Below are positions 52,894-62,137 of a stretch of 64,000 nt of DNA, one piece after another; position 1 is the stretch's first letter; the number at the start of each line of letters is the position of its first letter. The DNA comes from Pisolithus tinctorius (taxonomy: Eukaryota > Basidiomycota > Agaricomycetes > Boletales > Pisolithaceae): positions 806,001 through 870,000 of the forward strand of contig JANFAH010000006.1 of NCBI GenBank assembly GCA_024663395.1. Direction: 5' to 3'. The notes beneath the pieces were generated by a model. The model did no database searches. It was not told where the DNA came from and worked only from the letters and a program-made list of their open reading frames with translations. The translations under genes were made by a program, and so were the position numbers.

Positions 52894-54099
52894 TTACAAA
52901 GGGAGAGAACCCTTACTGCCAGACGTTCCGCCAGAGCTCTTACCCCCGGTTGTGGGAGCACTCGTACCACCAGTGGTGGGAGGGGCACTCGTACCCCCGG
53001 TTGTGGGAGGGACACTCGTACCCCCAGTGGTGGGAGGAGCACTCGTACCCCCGGTTGTGGGAGGGACACTCGTACCCCCAGTTGTGGGAGCACTCGTACC
53101 ACCAGTGGTGGGAGGGGCACTCTTACCGCCAGACGTGGAAGGGACGCTCGTACCGCCAGTCGTGGGAGGAACACTCGTACCCCCAGTGGTGGGAGGAGCA
53201 CTCGTACCCCCAGTAGCGGGAGCACTCGTACCGCCAGTCGTGGGAGGGACACTCGTACCCCCAGTGGTGGGAGGGGCACTCTTACCGCCAGACGTGGAAG
53301 GGACGCTCGTACCGCCAGTCGTGGGAGGGACACTCGTACCCCCAGTAGTGGGAGCACTCGTACCGCCAGTCGTGGGAGGGACACTCGTACCCCCAGTAGT
53401 GGGAGCACTCGTACCGCCAGTCGTGGGAGAGACACTCGTACCCCCAGTGGTGGGAGGGGCGCTCGTACCCCCGGTTGTGGGAGGGGCACTCTTACCAGAG
53501 CCGGAGCTGCCAGAGCTACCGGAGCCGGTCAAGCCGCCGACGGAAGACGTAAGCTGGGAAGGGTTGACGGGTCCGAGACCATTGTTGGAAGATTGGGCGC
53601 GGGAAACCTTGCCGGAGGTCGGAGGAGCACTACCACCGGAGCTACCAGAGGAGCTACCGGAACTGGTCAAGCTGTCCACGGCGGGCTTAACATCAGGAGG
53701 GTTGATGGGTCCAAGACCGTTGTCGCCAGATTTACGGGGAACATTACGTGAAGTGGGAGGGGCACTGCCACTGGAGCTACCAGAGGCGTTCCCCCCCTTT
53801 CCCTTGCCTTCGTAGCTGGCGCTCTTCGAAGAAGTGGCGGTAGAAGGATCCGAGCCGGAAGGGGGGGAACTCCCACTTCCGGAGCTGCTAGTGCTGCCTC
53901 CGAGCTTCGTTCCGACGATGGGAAGACCACCGCTGCGACGTACAGGTAAATCGTTCTTTTCTTGGCCAATTTTTATACCAGTAAGGGGAAGACCACCGCT
54001 ACGAGCGGCCAGAGCATCCGCAGAACCGACGGGAGCGATGGGGATGGCTGCAGTGAGAATAACAGTTGCGAAAACGACGAGAATAGGTGAGAAGCGCAT
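52894..54099 (-). CDS. Secreted Ser/Gly/Thr-Pro repeat protein, paralog 1
   Basis: 401 residues, no intron. Signal peptide MRFSPILVVFATVILTAA. The mature part has dibasic VRR and RK sites, two GGLPxxGxKxG segments near the N-terminus, two copies of a GLGPxNP segment (GLGPINPPDVK; GLGPVNPSQLT), and then about 21 tandem units of 8-9 residues of the type (A/V)PPTTGGTS up to the C-terminus. No cysteine, no membrane anchor. Thr/Ser/Pro content suggests heavy O-glycosylation, as in cell-wall or extracellular matrix proteins. First of three paralogs in tandem, all on the minus strand. Function unknown; not recognised as a named family. Confidence 0.85.
   Translation of the reverse strand: MRFSPILVVFATVILTAAIPIAPVGSADALAARSGGLPLTGIKIGQEKNDLPVRRSGGLPIVGTKLGGSTSSSGSGSSPPSGSDPSTATSSKSASYEGKGKGGNASGSSSGSAPPTSRNVPRKSGDNGLGPINPPDVKPAVDSLTSSGSSSGSSGGSAPPTSGKVSRAQSSNNGLGPVNPSQLTSSVGGLTGSGSSGSSGSGKSAPPTTGGTSAPPTTGGTSVSPTTGGTSAPTTGGTSVPPTTGGTSAPTTGGTSVPPTTGGTSVPSTSGGKSAPPTTGGTSVPPTTGGTSAPATGGTSAPPTTGGTSVPPTTGGTSVPSTSGGKSAPPTTGGTSAPTTGGTSVPPTTGGTSAPPTTGGTSVPPTTGGTSAPPTTGGTSAPTTGGKSSGGTSGSKGSLPL
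52940..53495 (-). repeat. Coding minisatellite, about 21 units of 24/27 bp
   Basis: Tandem units encode (A/V)PPTTGGTS or the 8-residue form APTTGGTS. Unit lengths are always multiples of three. A longer period is visible: VPSTSGGKS recurs twice at a spacing of six units. Such arrays change copy number quickly. Confidence 0.9.
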
Positions 54100-54896
54100 G
54101 TTAGATGATAATAACGAGCGATTGTGTGCAGAAAAGAGCGTGTGCGGTACGTGCCAAAGAGCAAAATCGTTGGGTTCGTTAAGAAGACAGAGCGCACTTT
54201 CTGCGCCAAGTCTTTATACTACCTGGTGGAGCCTCTGAGATAGAATTCTGTCAAGAAAAATGATTGCGGCATATCGCAGCATATCGCTCGCCTGCTACTG
54301 ATGGGCCGAATAGCGTGTGCGTTAGTACGGCACGGCTCCAACAAAAGGAATGGCAACGCCGACGAATGGCCGCGAAGGGGACAAACGCAGCATGACAATC
54401 GCGGATAATAGTCATTTTTAGCAACCGAGTTGCTATCTATATTCCCCAAAAAAGGTTAGTATGTTCAGTTTGATCAAAAAATTTGAATGGGCCATCAGTG
54501 AACCGCCGGAAGCGAGCAAGTTGGTGAGACGCGAGTGATGGTCGTAAGCAACGTTTCAGAGCTCCACCTAATTCATTACTTATCCATGATACTGCGGTTG
54601 ACTTTCAGAATTACACTGGTGACACAAATGAGCGTGAAATGGATATTAAAAAATCCGAAGGCCTTCCCGTCCAACCTCCCGAAGGTGGGCCAGCTTCAAG
54701 TCAAACATTACGGAGAAACAGAAAAACGTGCATTTCAAAAAGCGCGCAGGGTATACTAGCATGTAGTAACACAAAACTGACATATCGAAATGGAGTCATT
54801 GGACACAAGCCGTAGCTCAACCAGACCGTAAGTGTTCAGTTCATGAGGCTTTAGGAAACTTGCCCCCAGTTTCTGCACAATACAGACACAAGAGCA
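54100..54896. other. Intergenic region upstream of paralog 1
   Basis: About 800 bp. A TATA-like TATAAAG (minus strand, about 54213) lies 115 bp before the paralog 1 start. Only short frames without domains; no RNA gene seen. Confidence 0.5.
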
Positions 54897-55679
54897 CTAG
54901 GCAGATGATGGTGCGCTGCTCTTCTCTTTCATGGGCTTGGATGAGCCACTACCTGAGCTCTTGCCGACACCTAAACCGCTTTTGACATCAGAAACACCAA
55001 CAGGTCCCAAACGCTTCTTCTTCGTGAACCTGGCGGGCGAGGTGGAACCATTACCACCGCTCGCATCCTTGCCAACGCCAGAATCATTCTTGAGAGTTGA
55101 AGGACCGACAGGTCCAAGACGCTCTTCGAGAGCTTCAGCGCGGCGAACAGGGAGTTGGACGGGAAGATTATTCTTTTTTGATGAAGGAGTAGTCGTTCCG
55201 CTGGAGGTAGCACCTGCACTTCCGTCACTGGCGCCACTAGGCGGTGCAGACTCGGAACCACTGGAGGGGCCGCTGGAGGACTCTCCACTGGTAGGCCTTC
55301 CCGTATGAGAAGCTCTCTTGGAGGCGAGTTGAAGAGGTCCGGCGCCAACAGATCCACTTTGGCCCGAACTTGAAGGTAAAGAGAGCCCAGTGCCAGCCGA
55401 AGAGGCACTTTCCCCTCCCTGAGACCCCTCGCCAGAGGGCATCGTACCGAGACTAGCGGGGTTTGCACTGCTAGGCGGTGCAGACTCGGAACCTGTCTCT
55501 GAAACTGTTCCTTCACCACTAGAGGGACTACTGGAGGACCCTCCACCGAGAGTCCCAGACGATGGGACTCCTGGGAGACCTCCATTCACAGCGTCCGTGC
55601 TAGGGGCACCTGCAGGAAGGGTAGAAGCCGCGACAAGTGCGACCGTTGCGAATACGGAGAAGACGGACGACAAACGCAT
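54897..55679 (-). CDS. Secreted Ser/Gly-rich protein, paralog 2
   Basis: 260 residues, no intron. The signal peptide MRLSSVFSVFATVALVAAS is clearly related to those of paralogs 1 and 3. The body is Ser/Gly-rich. After a VRR dibasic site comes RLGPVGPSTLK, and after KKKR comes RLGPVGVSDVK, repeating the LGPx(N/G) motif of paralog 1. Two SESAPPS segments also echo the SAPPTS of paralog 1. No cysteine or anchor. Its role is unknown; the basic sites before each LGP segment would allow Kex2-type cleavage (inference). Confidence 0.82.
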   Translation of the reverse strand: MRLSSVFSVFATVALVAASTLPAGAPSTDAVNGGLPGVPSSGTLGGGSSSSPSSGEGTVSETGSESAPPSSANPASLGTMPSGEGSQGGESASSAGTGLSLPSSSGQSGSVGAGPLQLASKRASHTGRPTSGESSSGPSSGSESAPPSGASDGSAGATSSGTTTPSSKKNNLPVQLPVRRAEALEERLGPVGPSTLKNDSGVGKDASGGNGSTSPARFTKKKRLGPVGVSDVKSGLGVGKSSGSGSSKPMKEKSSAPSSA

Positions 55680-56930
55680 AGTAACGAACGTGTGTGAAAC
55701 GAGTGCGAAGGTATGTGTAACGGAAGTATTCGAGGGCTTCGTACGTTGGACGTCATTCGACGTTCGGTGCTAGGTTTTATACATAGCCATAGCAGAACAG
55801 TATTTTTAGCGTCAGCCTACCGAAATGACACCACAAATGAGGGCATCCGAATAACGATGGGCGACCCAACCCCACCCTGTAAAAAATTAGTCATGTTCAC
55901 CAATCGCACTCAGCATCCAAGTGTGTAACTCATTCGAGGTCCGCCCGCTTTGATGCTTGCAGTTAAGTATGATAAGAGTAACAGACTGAGTCCCGTCTGC
56001 AAACAGAACGCGCTCACCAGAATATGGAGTCTTACATGCTCGCGATCAATCAGAACATACTAATGGATGTTGAACAATTACGTGGGTAATAATATCGTAT
56101 TCGGAGTGGACTTCCGAGTGTGCTGCACTGCTGCTGGTGCCAGTCCGGATAAGCACAAATCGGGAATGCAAATCCAACAGCACTGCGATATTTGTCAGCG
56201 AGTTCGAATTCGTATCCATGATGAGACGCTCTACCTAAGGGCAACCAATATACTAGGACGCACCTTGTGTCAAGCAAGTCCGGACAGTTCGGCGGTGGTG
56301 GAGGGTCTGGTTGACAAAAATGGCACGGCGGCGAGTTATGCAGTCTGGATTCCACCCTCATGTCTACGAAGCTTGAGAGCGAAGCTGTCGATAGATCCAA
56401 TAGTATCCCGACTATAACTCCTGTTCCAACTCTTGGCTGCATTTCTCAGCAAGACGACAGGAGGGAAGGACCCAGAGGACTCCTCCACATGATCACTCGT
56501 GGACGCTGGTAGTCCACGAAGTCAATGCTGACTTCCGAGTTCAAGGAGACAGCATGCTTACATCTGATGTCAACCCTCTGGGTTGACCGCCATTGACTCG
56601 ATTTGTAACCAATGCGGATGAGACGTGTATTCCAAAAAGCACACAGGGTAAGAGTTACAGTGAATAGCAAGATGAAATTGCTATATAACGAACTTCAAAA
56701 AAAGCATCTAGTTATCGGACACAAAGACGTAACTCAATCAGAAAGTAGGTTCCCGTTTTACATATTTCAGCACAGGCCAAAAAAAAAATCTACGCAGGAG
56801 GGGGCTCCGCCGCTCTTCTGTCCCGTTGCTTGGAAGGCAAGGCGGGACCACTGCCGTTGTTTGTGCTCTTACCGGCACCTATACCCCCCCTAATGGGTGG
56901 GGGTCTCCAAGGCACTCGCTGAGGCCGTGG
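55680..56930. other. Intergenic region, nothing firmly recognised
   Basis: 1.25 kb. A TATA-like ATAAAACC (minus, about 55775) lies about 95 bp before the paralog 2 start. Short frames on both strands (up to 130 codons, 56442-56050 minus) show no domain and no relation to the flanking paralogs. A remnant of a lost paralog cannot be excluded. Confidence 0.45.
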
Positions 56931-57770
56931 TTAGTGCGTTGACGTTCCAGCAGCGTCGATGGGTAAGGACGACGCTGAACCGGATGGCGAAGCCGCCGAA
57001 GAAGGGGCTCCGTATTCACTCTTAGAAATGTAACCGCTATGAGTTCCGGTGGGCTGAATATCGAGAGAGGATGGACTTTGAGTAGGAAGAGCAGGCTTGA
57101 AGGGCGAAGATGACGCTGCTGAACCGGATGGCGAAGCTGCGGGGGAAGACGCTCCATATTCACCTTTAGACGGATAATCGTTCTGAGAACCGATTGGTTG
57201 ATCAAGCTTGCCGCCGAAGGACGAACTTTGGCCGGCACCGGGGGGTTTGGAATGTGGGGACGATGCAGAGCCTAATGACGAAGCTGCGGAAGAATGGACT
57301 TTATATCCGCTCTTCGACGGATATCCGCCCAGCGGAACAGCAGCTTTAGAAGGCGAGGTCGCAGAACCGGACGAGGAAACCCTATGGTGACCGCTCTTAT
57401 ATGAGGAGCCACTTTGGGATCCTTCAGCAGGACTTCCGCCTTTAGACGACGCGTAAGACTTGGAACCTTTCTTCGGAGCTTTCTCCCCACTTTTGTAAGG
57501 GAAGCCCGTGGCAGACCCTCCTCTGAGAGCAGCTTGACCAGTGGAAGAAGGGTTTCGGATAGAAGGGGTTGGTCCCTTCTTACCGCCTAGAACAGAGACA
57601 GTAGGACCTTGTTTCCCAACAGTAGCTGGAGGAACACCACCGTGGTCCCCATCAGTCGAATTAGAGGCGCGAGCCACCTGTGATCTGTGGGAAGAAGGGA
57701 CCGAAGGAACTACGAAGGCCGTGACAAGCGCGATAGTTGCGAATACAGCTAGGGAAGATGATAAACGCAT
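56931..57770 (-). CDS. Secreted Ser/Gly/Tyr-rich protein, paralog 3
   Basis: 279 residues, no intron, signal peptide MRLSSSLAVFATIALVTAF. The body has imperfect repeats of about 35 residues built on Y.SKS(G/E)Y..SS.AAS.SGSA and GSxxxYxSK segments, Lys and Tyr spaced through a Ser/Gly matrix. It lacks the LGP motif of paralogs 1 and 2. No cysteine. Relationship to its neighbours rests on the signal peptide, intronless structure, composition and tandem position. Function unknown; cell-wall or matrix role is inference. Confidence 0.8.
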   Translation of the reverse strand: MRLSSSLAVFATIALVTAFVVPSVPSSHRSQVARASNSTDGDHGGVPPATVGKQGPTVSVLGGKKGPTPSIRNPSSTGQAALRGGSATGFPYKSGEKAPKKGSKSYASSKGGSPAEGSQSGSSYKSGHHRVSSSGSATSPSKAAVPLGGYPSKSGYKVHSSAASSLGSASSPHSKPPGAGQSSSFGGKLDQPIGSQNDYPSKGEYGASSPAASPSGSAASSSPFKPALPTQSPSSLDIQPTGTHSGYISKSEYGAPSSAASPSGSASSLPIDAAGTSTH

Positions 57771-58463
57771 AGTAAAGCACGTGCGTGAACGAATACTGGA
57801 AAGCGTGTAACAGACGAATACGAGGACTTCGTGCGTTAGCCATTCCTCAACATTCGGTCTAGGTTTTATACCAGAACGATATCTCTACCACCGGTTTACC
57901 GAAATGGGAGGTACTTACCTACCAACACGGAGTTTGACACAGAATCACGAGCTAGGACCGATGACCTCCGCACATTCAATGACTGCTGCCCCACAAATTT
58001 CGATATTTCAGCTAGCAAGGGCCATGGATTGCTCAAAATTGAAAGGACTCACTCTGAATACGAAGTCCCATTGACATATGTCCGATGCAGCAACCACCTC
58101 ATCGCCGCATCACATGGATCGGCTCGTGGCAATTCAAAGCGTCCTACATATTGCCACTAGCATACTGCGCAGTTACGTAGAAATTTGGGAGGGCTTCCAG
58201 GTGTATTGCTTCCTGAGGGGCGAACGACGGAAGGGCCGGTCCAGTGATACTGATCTGGATCATCGTGACGAGTCATTAAAATACCAAATCCATCGGAGAA
58301 TAGCTGGTGCGAGATGGAAGGCTTAACAATTACGGAAAATGACCTATGTCGCATTCAGTGGGCCTAATGACATACATACACGTGTATACACCATCACTGC
58401 AAGGGTGAGAACTTCGTAAACGGAAATGGTGGCTCAATGGTTAGTTGCTTGTTAACTCGTCTC
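57771..58463. other. Intergenic region, nothing recognised
   Basis: About 690 bp. TATAAAACC (minus, about 57863) lies roughly 95 bp before the paralog 3 start, the same distance as in paralog 2. No frame with a domain. Confidence 0.5.
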
Positions 58464-59466
58464 CTAGGATCGGAAGCCTGAATGTCTTTCAGTGCACTCT
58501 GTATCTCCGCCCTGAACTCTGCCTGTTGTGCTAGTCAGTAGGTAATGTATAAAAAGACATTCGCGCTGTAAACCCACGTTCGACTTGTACGCCGTGCGAA
58601 GCGGGTCAACCTGCCTATAAGCCCATCCAAACTTGTCCATCATCCCCTCTTGCTCCGTATTGTCGGCTGCCAGGAACCGTGCCACACGGAGTTGTACATC
58701 CCTCTCTGCGATATCATGGTATTCCTCGATGCTCTGCGGAAATGATGCGTCGCGCTGCTTGCGTATTTTGATCTCACGATCTCGCAAGGCCCGCCTTCGA
58801 CGGATGAGAGGGAGGAGTGTCTTGAGATACGTGTACCGCAATGTGGATAAGGCGTCTTCGAGGGCAAGCTTGGTAGCTGGATCGTCGCGCATCCGTTGGT
58901 CAAGTTGCTTTATCCATGATGGCGTTTAAGCACATTTAGCGTCGAATGAACATACGAGTTACTGAAAGACTAGACGCAGCGTACCCTCAGGGCCTCCCTA
59001 AACTCGACTTGGTCCGGGTAATTCTCGTCGATATCCATATATGCGGAATCGTCGATACAACGCCTATGATCAAGCATCTTTTGACGGAGCTCATCTGCTT
59101 GGAAGGCAAACAGGGACTCGAGATCTCGCGCGTGCTGACGTTTGAGTTGCTTAATTTTTTCATCGACGTAGTCAAGCGTGTCGGGTGGCGATGGTTTCTT
59201 AGTACCGAGCTCCCGGAGTTTTTCTTTACTGTTCGCGAAAGGGAGGATGATGAGTTGAGAACGACGGTGAAAAGCCCTGAAGCAGCCTACCTGGGCAGAG
59301 GAACGCCTTTGTATTCCAGCATCCACTGAGCGTATCTGACGTTTCTAAGCGTGCTGTCGTTGGGATGCTCCTTGTCTGCCGGCTCGTAGCTATCGCAGAA
59401 GCCATTTTGTCCCCTGTGAGCTTCACTGGGCCAGCGCTGGGTTATGTTGCTGCTCGATGATGACAT
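58464..59466 (-). CDS. Unrecognised charged coiled-coil protein
   Basis: Three exons, 59466-59291, 59228-58985 and 58907-58464, give 287 residues; introns of 62 and 77 bp have GTAGGC..CAG and GTACGC..AAG ends. The phases agree and the frame is open throughout, which supports the model. The protein starts MSSSSSNITQRWPSEAH, contains RNVRYAQWMLEYKGVPLP, a Lys/Glu/Gln-rich helix (DYVDEKIKQLKRQHARDLESL) and a strongly basic segment (LIRRRRALRDREIKIRKQRD). No membrane span, signal or catalytic motif. I do not recognise the family. The C-terminal end (after YKSNV) could be altered by another intron. Confidence 0.6.
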
Positions 59467-61245
59467 CGTGGACTACGGGATTTGCTTGCAGCCACCAAGT
59501 TGGACATCGACAACCGGCTCGCGCATCACAAGACGTTATACACCTGCGTTTTGTCTGCGTTGCCGACAACACTGGGTGCCAGCAATAGCTCTTCAAGGAC
59601 TCTGGGCGTCTCACGTGGATCACCAATCCATCATAGCTCAATGAACTGTAGTGCATGCCAAAGTTTCTGGACAGTCTGACGAATGCTCAAGACTTCGAGA
59701 CAGGCTGCTATCTGCCCATCTGTATCCTCCACGGGTTGCGCGCACGTGTATGGGCATTGTACAGGTACTACAAGATGCTTCTGGCTGTGTATATTGGGCG
59801 ATAGAAGATTATGTCCAACCAAGCGAAAGATAGCGTACGTCAGAACTCAGAGGGGCGGAATTGATGGCTATCGAATAGCAACGGTAGGGTTGATCGGACA
59901 AGTAAAAGAAGTGCACATACGCGGAATGATGGATACGCCGTGGTGATCATTATGAATTATGTACGTCCCAGACGAAGATAGGAAAAAACAACGGCTTTTT
60001 ACCTAAGGCGACTGTGCCTTCTTCATGAGTACATATTTTCGTATGGTAATGAAGGAACCGCGACGGCCGCCGGCATCACGAACTTTAGCAATATGCTCAC
60101 ATTCGTGTGACGGAGGGCTGGTATGCTGATATGTGGAAGGTGTCAGGATATTGTCCAGAACGCTTCAAGTCCGAGCACTTACATTTGGGAACTTCTCTCG
60201 TGAAACGGAAACATGTGCCGAAGTGCACTGGCCTGGGCTCCCCCATTCCATGTAAAGGGCGTTCGCTTTAGCTTCTTCACCATGCTCAGTCTTCACTCCA
60301 GGATAGACGGGGTGGTTACCTTCGGCATCAAAGTGGCTTCATGTTCGCGCTTTGCCACCGCAACCGTTTTCTTTAGAAACTTGAACCCTTCAGCCAGAGC
60401 CTCTCTGTCCGCACAGCGAAGTTGGGCAGGTGAGTGAAGGACGCACGCCGGAGACGAAATACCGTAGACGTCGGGAGATATGTGCTGTCTTCACAAGTGG
60501 TATAGTGGGTACGGGGAAATATATTCAAGTATGCGACAGGTGTTGCTGTCGAATACTAGGATATGTTTTCCCCCGCTCTGCCGTATCCACATTGGAGTAA
60601 GGAAAGCGTCCCAGAAAATTACAGGATCTGACACCACAAGATGGAACTGTTTTCGCGGATGACACGCACAAGGCGGGCAGGCATTCGGTTTCGCAAAAGT
60701 TTAAATACCAACACCCAAGTCGTCACCTCCGAAGGTTTACAGGTCAACATATCACTCAACTATGGATGCACCCTCACCCACCAGTCTGCTACGTACCTTG
60801 ATGCAACCATGTGCCCCTTTGGAGTGTGAGACTCGGGGTACGACGATATCATTAAATTCAACGTTTGCCCCATCGATTTCGGAGTGAGCTATTTCAACTC
60901 GACCCTAGCAAATGTAGAACACCTGTAGGTAGATATTCTGGCTCACTCAAAAGGAGTTGATAACGAAGGCAGGTACCTTGTCTACCTGGTCGAAAATAGG
61001 CAAATGCAAATATCGAGTGGACGGATGCCGCAGCAGAGTGCGCGAGTGGGAAGAGGAAGGGTGAACGCAATACACCATTAAGTAAGAGGTGTGGCGAAGC
61101 GAGAATTGGTTGCGATGAGGCACGGTAGCCACTGCGAACGATGGGAGTTAAGGGCACGCTAGCTTAGATCAAGTTGGAACTACCTTTACCTGTTGTGATC
61201 CTGGAGACTTGCTCGAATATAAGCAGTGTCAAAAGCTGAACGCCG
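59467..61245. other. Unresolved 1.8-kb interval
   Basis: No frame longer than about 90 codons. The minus strand holds several stop-free stretches with protein-like composition, for example around 60900-60780 (EIDGANVEFNDIVVPRVSH), 60640-60500 (VIFWDAFLTPMWIRQSGG) and 60430-60330 (ADREALAEGFKFLKKTVAVA). They might be exons of an intron-rich or decayed gene. I could not join them into a consistent model or recognise a family, so none is called. Confidence 0.35.
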
Positions 61246-62001
61246 TTATTCGTCCCAACTCATCGCAGAGGGGACCCAATACGCTTTTCCGTGCTGTTCG
61301 TCCTGAGCGTCGAGCCAACACAGTCCGTCGCGTAGAAGCATATTTTCCAGTGCAGTCCTTGCACGTTCGCGAGTCCAGCCTCTCCGTGTCACCAGGATCT
61401 CTTCGACGATCCTCCCTCCCTCCGCCTGCGCTTCTGCAAGGACGGTGGCCTGGTCTTCGTCCAGCTCCTTCACGACACTGCGAACTATTTTCTTGCCGTT
61501 CCCAACGTCAATCACTTCGTAACCCGCTCCCAGCGGCTGGAGGGTCTTAATACTCCGGACGACATCTTCCTCCGTGACGACGCCGCTCTCAACTCCCCGT
61601 AGCTTGCTCACCATTCTGACAAGCTCGCCCAACTCTATGACCCCACCATTTCGTTCTCGCGTGGATACGCACACGTCGACGATCTGTACTCCCAGTTCAT
61701 GTTGCCAATCTCCCATACCGAGCATCTCTGCCCACCATCCACCCTTTCTCGGGCCAGCGAGTGGATCCACACCGATGGACGAGCACATCTGTTGGAAAGC
61801 ATGTCGGAATGTTGGATCCTTGCGTATGGAGTCTCTGTGCGTCGAAGCAAAGTGTGTGAGTGCAGAGCGGAACTGAGTCAGTTGGGTGTGGAGATGGTCG
61901 ATCTGGGTCTTGGATAATTCTGTAGATAGCTCTGCGAACGAGCGCTGCGATTCTCTTTGGCGGTCAAACGCTGCAAGACCAACTCCTCCCAACCGATGCA
62001 T
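61246..62001 (-). CDS. SNF8: ESCRT-II subunit Snf8/Vps22 (EAP30)
   Basis: Component of ESCRT-II, which with Vps25 and Vps36 sorts ubiquitinated membrane proteins into multivesicular endosomes. A single exon of 251 residues, the usual length. Family hallmarks: the N-terminal GVGLAAFDR, a helical hairpin (ELSKTQIDHLHTQLTQFRSALTHFA), MCSSIGVDPLAG, GWWAEMLGMGDWQHELGVQIVDVC, and two winged-helix domains ending AYWVPSAMSWDE. It is divergent from the NAD synthetase gene with 136 bp between start codons. Confidence 0.95.
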   Translation of the reverse strand: MHRLGGVGLAAFDRQRESQRSFAELSTELSKTQIDHLHTQLTQFRSALTHFASTHRDSIRKDPTFRHAFQQMCSSIGVDPLAGPRKGGWWAEMLGMGDWQHELGVQIVDVCVSTRERNGGVIELGELVRMVSKLRGVESGVVTEEDVVRSIKTLQPLGAGYEVIDVGNGKKIVRSVVKELDEDQATVLAEAQAEGGRIVEEILVTRRGWTRERARTALENMLLRDGLCWLDAQDEQHGKAYWVPSAMSWDE

Positions 62002-62137
62002 GTCAACTACAAGTCGCCTTCAACAAACACCAGCCTCTCTGGATGTGGAGATGTGGCTGTGCTAGTAGTACCACAGGGGATCAATCGATCACTGCAACTC
62101 TTGTAGGCAACTCACAGACAGTTGCACTACACTCAAC
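62002..62137. promoter_or_regulatory. Shared bidirectional promoter of SNF8 and NAD synthetase
   Basis: Only 136 bp lie between the two start codons. No TATA box is obvious. Both genes are housekeeping in type. Confidence 0.55.

Noticed and set aside
52940..53495. CRISPR-like repeat array
   Set aside because: Units are contiguous coding repeats without spacers, in a eukaryotic secreted-protein gene.
52894..57770. Fungal RiPP cluster of the ustiloxin/dikaritin type
   Set aside because: No DUF3328 (UstY-like) oxidase or other tailoring enzyme nearby, and the repeat peptides are not near-identical core peptides.
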